34,058 nt of DNA, from assembly GCA_020632755.1 (NCBI GenBank), contig JACKEY010000028.1:1-34058 (forward strand), written 5' to 3'. Positions 7,925 to 14,127 of the stretch are shown piece by piece. Source of the DNA: Alphaproteobacteria bacterium (GTDB lineage Bacteria; Myxococcota_A; UBA796; UBA2385). Positions within the stretch are counted from its first letter, which is position 1. Each line of letters opens with the position of its first letter. Position numbers and translations under genes: made by a program. The notes under the pieces are model-generated. The model did no database searches. It saw nothing but the letters and a program-made list of their open reading frames with translations, and was not told the origin of the DNA.

Positions 7925-9633
7925 CGCGGCTCCCGTCGGGAAGGGCCGAGGGCGCGGCGGAGCAGCCGCGCGGCGGCGCGCAGCGTAGCGACTGCGTGGG
8001 CGTCTTGCGGCACCGGATCCGCGACGACGAGTCGCGGGGGGCCGCCGTCGGCATCGGGTCGCACGCGCAGGCGGAGGGCGAGACCGTCGCGGGACAGGTG
8101 CAGGTGCGAGGCCGAGGTGCCGGTCAGGGTCCAGCCCTCGACCTCTGCGCCGGGGCCCAGGGGCGAGAGCCGCTCGGCCAGCCCGTCGGGGGACAGATCC
8201 AGGCCGACGCGGCGAGCGAGCTCCCACTCCAGCCGCTCCTCGGGCACCAGCCACAGCAGCGCCCGGATGCGCGCGGCGCGGTCCTGGGGCACCAAGGACA
8301 GACCGCCGGCGTCGTCCCGGGCCAGGAGTCCCTGGGCGCGCCAGGCCGCCACCGCTCCGGGGAACAGGGCTTCCACGTCGCGGCCGAAGACGCTGTGGAA
8401 GCGCGCCCGGTCGGTGTGATCGCGGTCGCGCAGGTCGTGGACCAGCCACATCAGCGCTTCGTCGACCAGCGAGATCCGGCTGCCCAGGAACCGGGTCGGC
8501 CCGTCCGCCGCGATGTCGTCGCCGGGGTCGCGGTACTCGGCCCAGGCGCCGCCGAAGATCTGGGTGCGCGCCGAGGTGCCGAGCCCCAGCAGGTTCAGCG
8601 GCGCGTCCTGCTCGCAGGCCTGCTGCGAGTAGGCGGTGGGGCCCTCGGGCAGGTGCCGACCGGTGCGCGGGTCCACCGTCGGCTGCTCGTTGTGCTTGTA
8701 CAGGCTGATGGCGTGGCCCTGGCCGTCGTTGAGCCGGTAGCCGTGGGTCGCCGCGATGCGCCGCACCCCGTCCGGGCCGCGGTCCAGGAAGGGCTGCATG
8801 TGGGCGTCGAAGGCCGCCCGCGAGCCGCCGAAGTGGCGGTCCAGGTAGCCCTGGGTCGGGACCAGCTGGAAGACATCGACCCACACCGGCGCCCAGCGGG
8901 ACAGGGTCTCGTCGAGCTCGGCCAGGATCTGGTCCACGGTGGTGCCGGCCAGGCCCAACAGGAAGTCGCAGGACACGTCGTGGATGCCGGCGGCGCGCAG
9001 ATCGTCGAACCGCTTGCCCACCAGCTCGCGGCCCTGGGCGCCGCGGTCGTGGGCGGCATTGACGGCAGCGTCCAGCGTCTGGATGCCGAAGGACAGGTGC
9101 GAGAAGCCCAGGTCCCGCAGGGCCGCGACCCGGCTGTCCGACATCATCGCCGGGTCCAGCTCCAGGTAGCGGGACATGGCGTCGTCCAGCCGCAGGTGCT
9201 GCTCGAGGACGGCGACGACGCGGCGCAGCTGGTCGGCGGGCAGGACCGAGGGCGTGCCACCGCCGAAGTACAGGGTCGAGAAGGTGACGTCGCGCAGGGC
9301 CGGGGCGAGGGTCTCGACCGTGTGGACGAGGCGGGCTTCCCAGGCGCGGAGGAGGTCGGGGCTGCGGGGCCGGAGGCGCTCGTAGTTGCAGAAGGAGCAG
9401 ATGCTCTTGCAGAAGGGCACGTGCACATAGACGTGGTTGATGGCCGCGCGGTCGCCCGGCGGCGCCGCCGCGGTGCGCCACAGCCCCGCCAGGTCGTCCA
9501 GGCTCAGGATCTCGCGGTGGCGGCCCAGGTAGGCCAGCCAGGACGCATCCGGAGGCGTGCAGACCCGATCGAAGTCGTCGTGGAGGGCCTGGCGGCGCTG
9601 CAGCCAGCGGGGATCGGGCGTGGGGTGGGTCAC
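7921..9633 (-). CDS. HemN/HemW-like radical SAM enzyme, 570 aa
   Basis: The motif is HVPFCKSICSFC, with C75, C79 and C82 as cluster ligands. It is followed by LYFGGGTPSVLP (GGGTPS at 124-129), LELDPAMM, FGIQTLD and LLGLAGTT, all signatures of the coproporphyrinogen oxidase-like radical SAM family. In HemN and relatives a second SAM helps catalysis. The family also includes heme chaperones (HemW), methyltransferases and cyclopropane-forming enzymes. At 570 residues it is longer than HemW (about 380) and HemN (about 460), with about 60 extra N-terminal and 80-100 extra C-terminal residues. The 4-nt overlap with a fatty-acyl desaturase makes lipid modification more likely than heme synthesis (inference). 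The start is GTG 9633, with TACCCT eight bases upstream and no clear Shine-Dalgarno. Confidence 0.88.
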   Translation of the reverse strand: MTHPTPDPRWLQRRQALHDDFDRVCTPPDASWLAYLGRHREILSLDDLAGLWRTAAAPPGDRAAINHVYVHVPFCKSICSFCNYERLRPRSPDLLRAWEARLVHTVETLAPALRDVTFSTLYFGGGTPSVLPADQLRRVVAVLEQHLRLDDAMSRYLELDPAMMSDSRVAALRDLGFSHLSFGIQTLDAAVNAAHDRGAQGRELVGKRFDDLRAAGIHDVSCDFLLGLAGTTVDQILAELDETLSRWAPVWVDVFQLVPTQGYLDRHFGGSRAAFDAHMQPFLDRGPDGVRRIAATHGYRLNDGQGHAISLYKHNEQPTVDPRTGRHLPEGPTAYSQQACEQDAPLNLLGLGTSARTQIFGGAWAEYRDPGDDIAADGPTRFLGSRISLVDEALMWLVHDLRDRDHTDRARFHSVFGRDVEALFPGAVAAWRAQGLLARDDAGGLSLVPQDRAARIRALLWLVPEERLEWELARRVGLDLSPDGLAERLSPLGPGAEVEGWTLTGTSASHLHLSRDGLALRLRVRPDADGGPPRLVVADPVPQDAHAVATLRAAARLLRRALGPSRREPR

Positions 9634-9641
9634 GGTCCGCC

Positions 9642-9695
9642 AGGGTAGCCCGCCACGGGCCCGGCGGTGCCCTGGGGGGAGCGGCTCGATAGGGT
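9642..9695. promoter_or_regulatory. Divergent promoter region between HemN-like and CrtI-like genes
   Basis: The 68-bp gap holds two facing -10-like hexamers. On the minus strand TACCCT (9647-9642) is 8 nt before GTG 9633. On the plus strand TAGGGT (9690-9695) is 6 nt before ATG 9702. Transcripts starting six to seven bases beyond each hexamer would begin at or within two bases of the start codon, so both mRNAs may be leaderless. Neither gene has a good GGAGG. Confidence 0.5.
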
Positions 9696-9701
9696 CGCTC
9701 C

Positions 9702-11162
9702 ATGCGTGCCCCTCCCCCCGCCGCAGCCGCCTTCGACGCCGCCGTCGTGGGCAGCGGTCCCAACGGCCTGGCCGCCGCCGTGGCGTTGGCCCAGGCCGGC
9801 CGCAAGGTGGTGGTCTACGAAGCGTCCGAGACCATCGGCGGCAGCGCCCGCACCCTGCCCCTGACCCTGCCGGGCTTCCGCCACGACGTGTGCTCGGCCA
9901 TCCACCCGATGGCCAAGGGCTCGCCCTTCCTGTCCACCCTGCCCCTGGCCGAGCACGGGCTGACCTGGATCGACCCGCCGGCGACCGTCGCCCACCCCCT
10001 CGACGGCCAGCCCGCCGTGCTGCAGTACCGCGAGCTCGATCGCACCGCCGAGACCCTGGGCGCCGACCGCGATCGCTACGCCGGCATCGTCGGGCCCTTC
10101 GTCGCCGGCTGGTCCGCGCTCAGCCGCGACGGCATGGCGCCCGTCGGCGGCATCCCCTCGCGCCCGGTGCTGATGGCGCGGTTCGGCCTGCACGCCATGG
10201 TGCCGGCGACCACGCTCGGCCGGACGATCTTCCGCGACGAGCGCACCCGGGCGTGGTGGGGCGGCTTCGCGGCCCACAGCTGCCTGCCACTGGATCGCAG
10301 TCCGTCCGCCGCCATCGGGCTGATGCTGTTGCTGGCGGGCCACGGGGTGGGCTGGCCCTTCCCCCGGGGCGGAGCGCAGGCCATCCCCGACGCCCTGGCC
10401 AGCCTGCTGCGCAGCCTGGGCGGCGAGATCCGGACCGGGGTGCACATCACCGACCTGGAACAGATCGAGACCGACGGACCCGTCCTGTTCCAGACCAGCC
10501 CGCCCGCGGTGGCCGAGATCTGCGGCGACGCCCTGCCCGAGCGCTACCGCCGGCGGCTGCAGGCCTTTCGCTGGGGGCCGGGCATCTTCAAGGTCGACTG
10601 GGCCCTGTCCCAGCCGATCCCCTGGGCCGACCCGACCGTCGGAAGGGCGGGCACCGTCCACCTGGGCGGGGACCTGGACAGTCTGGCCCGCAGCGAGCGG
10701 GCGCCGTGGCAGGGGCGGGTGGACGAGCGCCCCTTCGTGCTGGTCTGCCAGCCGGGGGCCTTCGACGAGCGCCGCGCACCGGCCGGCCGCAGCACCGCCT
10801 GGGGCTACATCCACGTGCCCAACGGGGACCGCCAGGACCACACCGCCATCGTCGAGGCCGCCGTCGAGCGGTCCGCCCCCGGGTTCCGGGACTGCATCCT
10901 GGCCCGCCACGTCATGACCGCCACGGACTTCGCCGTGCACAACGACAACTACGTCGGCGGTGACGTGAACGGTGGGGCCAACGACCTGGACCAGCTGTTC
11001 ACCCGGCCCGTCGCGCGGCTCGATCCCTACAGCACCCCGAACCCCCGGCTGTTCCTGTGCTCGGCCAGCACGCCGCCCGGCGGCGGGGTGCACGGCATGG
11101 CGGGTTGGTACGCCGCCCAGTCGGCCCTCGGCCGTCCCCTGCGCCCGCCGGAGGCCGCATGA
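9702..11162 (+). CDS. FAD-dependent oxidoreductase, phytoene desaturase (CrtI)-like, 486 aa
   Basis: The N-terminal dinucleotide-binding fold reads AAVVGSGPNGLAAAVALAQAG (GSGPNG at 17-22), and VVVYEASETIGGSART continues the Rossmann motif that contacts the FAD ribose. The C-terminal GGGVHGMAGWYAAQSAL is the matching FAD-binding end seen in CrtI/PYROXD2-like proteins. The substrate cannot be read from sequence. Carotenoid desaturases and lipid or isoprenoid oxidoreductases share this fold, and there is no phytoene synthase nearby, so a carotenoid role is not supported. It is divergent from the HemN-like/desaturase unit and coupled by ATGA overlap to the EEP lipoprotein. The ATG follows a TAGGGT hexamer by 6 nt with no Shine-Dalgarno, so a leaderless mRNA is likely. 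Confidence 0.88.
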   Translation: MRAPPPAAAAFDAAVVGSGPNGLAAAVALAQAGRKVVVYEASETIGGSARTLPLTLPGFRHDVCSAIHPMAKGSPFLSTLPLAEHGLTWIDPPATVAHPLDGQPAVLQYRELDRTAETLGADRDRYAGIVGPFVAGWSALSRDGMAPVGGIPSRPVLMARFGLHAMVPATTLGRTIFRDERTRAWWGGFAAHSCLPLDRSPSAAIGLMLLLAGHGVGWPFPRGGAQAIPDALASLLRSLGGEIRTGVHITDLEQIETDGPVLFQTSPPAVAEICGDALPERYRRRLQAFRWGPGIFKVDWALSQPIPWADPTVGRAGTVHLGGDLDSLARSERAPWQGRVDERPFVLVCQPGAFDERRAPAGRSTAWGYIHVPNGDRQDHTAIVEAAVERSAPGFRDCILARHVMTATDFAVHNDNYVGGDVNGGANDLDQLFTRPVARLDPYSTPNPRLFLCSASTPPGGGVHGMAGWYAAQSALGRPLRPPEAA

Positions 11163-12127
11163 GCCCCCCGTGGAGCCGGGTCGCGGTCGCGCTGATCCCG
11201 GCGGCCCTGGTGCTGTCCGGCTGTGTGCTGGTCCCCCGGTCCGAGCAGCTGCCGCCGGACACCGGCCCGGACTACCCCTACGATCCCGACTGGTTCACCG
11301 ACGACCGCATCCAGGTCGGCACCTTCAACGCCGACTGGCTGTGGGATCACACGGGCGGCGAGTACGAACCACGGACAGAGGTCGACTTCCGCATGGTCGG
11401 CAAGCTGCTGTCCACCTACGACTTCGAGCTGATGGCGCTGCAGGAGGTGAACGGAGACGCCGCCATGGAGCTGTTGGAGCTGCCCGACAGCTACGACTGG
11501 ATCGTCGGCACCACCGGCTGGTCCCAGAACCTGGCCATCCTGTACAAGCCCGCCGTCATCGAGATCGAGAGCGTGCGACAGATCACCCTGCCCGGCACCC
11601 AGTGGCCCAGCAAGGACCCGCTCGTGGCCCGGGTGCGCCACCGCGACAGCGGGCTGGCCTTCACCTTCGTGTCCGCCCACCTGGGCGCCTTCGACGACAC
11701 CGAGAGCGCCGAGTACCGCCAGAACCAGATCCTGCAGCTCAAGGCCTTCCTGGACGAGGAGCTGCCCGTCGACGAGGCCGGCACCGACTTCGCCGACCAC
11801 GTCATCGTCGCCGGGGACCTCAACGACACCTTTGCGGGCATCCACGGGTCCATCGACACCCTGGAGCCCTTCGAAGAAGACCCCGCGTGGACCTTCGCGA
11901 CCGAAGACACGCTCGAATACACACAGATCAGCCACAAGAGCAAGATCGATCACATCCTGCTCAGCGAGGCGATCGTCGATCGCTACGGCGAGCGCGGCCA
12001 GGAAGACGGCTGCAAGGTCGTCGCCCACGACCGGATCTCGCCCTGGGCCAGCTACGAGGGCGGCTGGAACGGGGAGCAGGTGGTGAGTGATCACCGGCCG
12101 GTGTGGATCTATGTGGATGTGGAGTAG
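11159..12127 (+). CDS. EEP-family (endonuclease/exonuclease/phosphatase) lipoprotein, 322 aa
   Basis: The signal peptide ends in a lipobox L-S-G-C22, so the enzyme is predicted to be tethered outside the cytoplasm. The metal-dependent phosphodiesterase fold is shown by GTFNADWLW (Asn ligand), MALQEVN (Glu ligand), VSAHLGAF, VAGDLNDTF (Asp/Asn) and SDHRPVWI near the end (catalytic Asp-His). These residues form the active site in DNase I, sphingomyelinase and inositol-phosphatase relatives. Substrate candidates outside the cell are extracellular DNA, phospholipids or sugar phosphates. ATG 11159 overlaps the oxidoreductase stop by 4 nt and has GGAGG-ccgc in front, fixing the start and indicating coupled translation. 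Confidence 0.9.
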   Translation: MSPPWSRVAVALIPAALVLSGCVLVPRSEQLPPDTGPDYPYDPDWFTDDRIQVGTFNADWLWDHTGGEYEPRTEVDFRMVGKLLSTYDFELMALQEVNGDAAMELLELPDSYDWIVGTTGWSQNLAILYKPAVIEIESVRQITLPGTQWPSKDPLVARVRHRDSGLAFTFVSAHLGAFDDTESAEYRQNQILQLKAFLDEELPVDEAGTDFADHVIVAGDLNDTFAGIHGSIDTLEPFEEDPAWTFATEDTLEYTQISHKSKIDHILLSEAIVDRYGERGQEDGCKVVAHDRISPWASYEGGWNGEQVVSDHRPVWIYVDVE

Positions 12128-12154
12128 GAGGAGGCGTGCAGGGAGGGGTGGACT

Positions 12155-12529
12155 GTGGGCAGTCGGAGGAGGCGCAGAGGGGCCGGATGGTTGGCGGGGG
12201 TGGCGCTGGTGACGGGGGGCGTCGGGGGGTGTCGGGACAAGGACCCGGTCTGTGATGATCTGGCGGGGCTCAGTTGCCCCGAAGTCGGACTCCAGAACGA
12301 GTACCACTCCGCAATGTGCGATGAATGCGGCACGCTCTGGGTGTGCAGCATCAACGGATCGAGGGATTTCGAGGTGCTGCAGCCCAAATGGCCCGGCTGT
12401 GAGTGTATCGACGACAACGGGTGCCTGATCACCAGCGGGCTGGTCAGAGGCCAGTGTGGAAGCGCACATGGAACGTACGACGACTACGACACCGGCCCGC
12501 CTTCCGAAGGCGAGTGTGACAGCGACTGA
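12155..12529 (+). CDS. Small Cys-rich lipoprotein, 124 aa
   Basis: The N-terminus is strongly basic (SRRRRR) followed by a hydrophobic core and lipobox G-V-G-G-C26. Ten further cysteines follow, including CDEC and CEC spacings, which suggests a disulfide-bonded exported domain. The C-terminus is Asp/Gly/Ser-rich. The start is GTG 12155 with a purine-rich GGGAGGGG a few bases upstream. From about 12240 the DNA is visibly less G+C-rich than its neighbours, so the gene may be recently acquired or fast evolving. No family recognised. It lies 27 bp after the EEP lipoprotein and could be its last operon member, ahead of the repeat-rich non-coding region. Confidence 0.7.
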   Translation: MGSRRRRRGAGWLAGVALVTGGVGGCRDKDPVCDDLAGLSCPEVGLQNEYHSAMCDECGTLWVCSINGSRDFEVLQPKWPGCECIDDNGCLITSGLVRGQCGSAHGTYDDYDTGPPSEGECDSD

Positions 12530-12557
12530 ACCGCCAGGCCCCCCTCCGTCAGCGCCT

Positions 12558-12810
12558 GCGGCGCTGCCACCTCCCCCCGCCGCGGGCGGAGGGAGGGACG
12601 GACGGCCTCCGAGCTGAACCCCGCGGCGCTGCCACCTCCCCCCGCCGGGAGCGGGGGGAGGGACGGACGGCCTCCGAGCTGAACCTTGCGCCGCTCCCCT
12701 CTCCCCCCGCCGGGGGCGCGGGAGGGACTGTCCCCAACATACCCGCAGCGCCACTCCCCCTCCCCCCAGCGCGCTGGGGGGAGGTGCCGGCGAAGCCTGC
12801 GGGTGGGGGG
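12558..12810. repeat. Tandem palindromic repeats (units A-D, period about 65 bp)
   Basis: Units begin at 12558, 12623, 12688 and 12748. A to B and B to C are exactly 65 bp apart; D is shorter and more diverged. A and B share GCGGCGCTGCCACCTCCCCC and, later, GGACGGACGGCCTCCGAGCT. Each unit has a central inverted repeat of the form CTCCCCCC/GGGGGGAG. In B an 11-bp stem is perfect around loop CGGGA, and in D 12760-12783 is a perfect 24-bp palindrome. This looks like a tandemly amplified REP-like interspersed element. Confidence 0.8.
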
Positions 12811-12913
12811 CCGGGGGCATTTCTACCAATCCTCCGCCCCCCGCAACCCAGCGCAGATTCCCTTCCCCCGCCCGAGCCCCCTCGCTCGCCATCGATCCGC
12901 TCCCTGTCGCCAT

Positions 12914-12956
12914 CCTCGCACCTGGCACGGCCCTCGCAATGAGCCAGGGCGCGAGG
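12914..12956. repeat. Imperfect hairpin 1 upstream of the VWA gene
   Basis: CCTCGC and CCTGGC (12914-12926) pair with GCCAGG and GCGAGG (12943-12956), leaving a small internal loop and a 16-nt apical loop. It is the first of four consecutive hairpins leading to the VWA start. Confidence 0.5.
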
Positions 12957-12978
12957 CCGGACGCAGCCCCGGCCCGCT

Positions 12979-13014
12979 CCCCGCGGGGCCCTCCCTCCCT
13001 CCATCCCCGCGGGG
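12979..13014. repeat. Hairpin 2, loop with CCCTCC repeats
   Basis: CCCCGCGGGG occurs at 12979-12988 and 13005-13014. As it is self-complementary it can pair as a 10-bp stem around loop CCCTCCCTCCCTCCAT. The top-strand RNA loop carries CCUCC, the same sequence as the anti-Shine-Dalgarno end of 16S rRNA. Confidence 0.6.
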
Positions 13015-13030
13015 ACTCCCACCCGACCGA

Positions 13031-13056
13031 GCCTCGTGGACTCCCTCCCACGAGGC
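13031..13056. repeat. Hairpin 3, loop ACTCCCTC
   Basis: GCCTCGTGG (13031-13039) pairs perfectly with CCACGAGGC (13048-13056) around the 8-nt loop ACTCCCTC. It directly abuts hairpin 4. Confidence 0.65.
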
Positions 13057-13097
13057 GCGGGGCGAGGTCCGCCCTCCCTCCACGGACCTCGCCCCGC
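13057..13097. repeat. Hairpin 4, perfect 15-bp stem before the VWA gene
   Basis: GCGGGGCGAGGTCCG (13057-13071) is perfectly complementary to 13083-13097 around the 11-nt loop CCCTCCCTCCA. It ends 25 nt before the VWA start codon and has no T-run after it, so it looks more like a 5' leader structure or part of a structured RNA than a classical terminator. Confidence 0.75.
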
Positions 13098-13122
13098 ATG
13101 GTCGCGGCTGCCCGGAGCCCCC

Positions 13123-14085
13123 ATGCCCGCCCTCCTCCTGCCCCTGCTGCTGGCGACCGGCACTGCCCGCGCCGACCTGGACGTGGCCTTCGTCCTGGAC
13201 ACGACCGGGTCGATGTCCGGCGAGCTGCGCGAGGCCCGTGCCCGGGTCCGCGAGCTGGCGGAAGCCCTGGCCGCCGCACGTCCCGACGAGACGATCCGGT
13301 TCGGGGTGGTGGCCTACCGCGACCGGGGCGACGCCTATGTCACGCGCACCTCGCCGCTCATGCCCGAGGTCGACGGCACCTGGCGCTTCCTGAACGGACT
13401 GGACGCCAACGGCGGCGGCGACGCGCCCGAAGACGTGATCGCCGGCGTCGTCGCGGCACTGGACGAGCTGGCCTGGGACCCCCAGGCCGAGCACCAGCTG
13501 TTCCTGATCGGCGACGCGCCCGCCCAGACCACCTACGACGGCCACCCCGACGTGCACGCGCTGGCCGCCCGGGCCCGCGCGGCCGACGTGGTGGTGCACA
13601 CCATCGGCTGCCGCAGCCTGTCGGGCGACGGCATCGACTGGTTCCGCACCCTGGCCTACGAGACCGAGGGCCGGTACCACCACATCGGCCGGGTCGAGGC
13701 CGACAGCGGCGGGCTGGCCGAGGCGATGCTGCAGACCCTGGCCCCCGCGCCCGGAGACGACGGCCCGCGCGAGGCGCTGACCGTGCACGAGAGCCGCCGC
13801 CGGGGGGCGGACAGCACGGGCGCCCCCTTCGCGGGCGGCGTGGTCGTGCGCCCCGGCACCTGGTGGGACGCCGCCGAGGCCGAGCCCGACGGGCCCGGCG
13901 ACGTCTGCTCGCTCACGGTCATGGTGCCCGACGGCATGGATCTGTCCGGGCCGCCGAAGGTCTGGACCGGCAGCGCGCGCATGGGCGTCGAGCTGGCCCT
14001 GGCCCCCGGCGACGGCAGCCGCACGGTGTGGGAGCTGTCCCGCTGCGTGCCCCCCGCCACCGCCATCGAGACCGTCCTGAACTGA
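13123..14085 (+). CDS. Secreted VWA-domain protein, 320 aa
   Basis: The signal peptide MPALLLPLLLATGTARA is followed directly by DLDVAFVLDTTGSMSGEL, the first strand and metal-ion site of a von Willebrand A domain. Its D26-x-T28-x-S30 is the DTTGSM variant of the MIDAS motif. Later VWA landmarks are FGVVAYRDRGD and GGGDAPEDVIAGV, the latter carrying the distal Thr/Asp-type loop. The VWA occupies about residues 18-215. The rest, to 320, looks like a small beta-domain with one cysteine pair. VWA domains bind protein ligands through a divalent metal. ATG 13123 is chosen because GGAG lies five bases upstream and gives a clean signal peptide. It probably forms an operon with the VIT-VWA gene 42 bp downstream. 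Confidence 0.9.
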   Translation: MPALLLPLLLATGTARADLDVAFVLDTTGSMSGELREARARVRELAEALAAARPDETIRFGVVAYRDRGDAYVTRTSPLMPEVDGTWRFLNGLDANGGGDAPEDVIAGVVAALDELAWDPQAEHQLFLIGDAPAQTTYDGHPDVHALAARARAADVVVHTIGCRSLSGDGIDWFRTLAYETEGRYHHIGRVEADSGGLAEAMLQTLAPAPGDDGPREALTVHESRRRGADSTGAPFAGGVVVRPGTWWDAAEAEPDGPGDVCSLTVMVPDGMDLSGPPKVWTGSARMGVELALAPGDGSRTVWELSRCVPPATAIETVLN

Positions 14086-14127
14086 GTCCCCTCCCCGAAC
14101 AGACGCCTCCCCCGCACGGAGCCCCCC

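Larger units (their letters stand above)
12530..13122. other. Gene-free, palindrome-rich region of about 590 bp
   Basis: No convincing gene is present. The stretch holds a short hairpin after the Cys-rich gene (CAGCGCC at 12550 pairing with GGCGCTG at 12560), four related palindromic units (12558 to about 12810), an A+T-richer spot TTCTACCAAT at 12821-12830, and then four hairpins between 12914 and 13097. The sequence is low in complexity, C-rich on one side and G-rich on the other. Open frames crossing it are compositional. Confidence 0.75.

Noticed and set aside
7925..9805. A 600-residue N-terminal extension of the desaturase
   Set aside because: It is the shifted frame of the HemN-like gene. 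The ATGA overlap at 7921-7924 and the GGGAG ribosome site define the real start.
9702..11162. Carotenoid biosynthesis cluster
   Set aside because: The oxidoreductase is only CrtI-like in fold; there is no phytoene synthase or other carotenoid gene in the window.
12558..12810. CRISPR array
   Set aside because: Units are adjacent without unique spacers, are internally palindromic over most of their length and diverge from each other; no cas genes are near.
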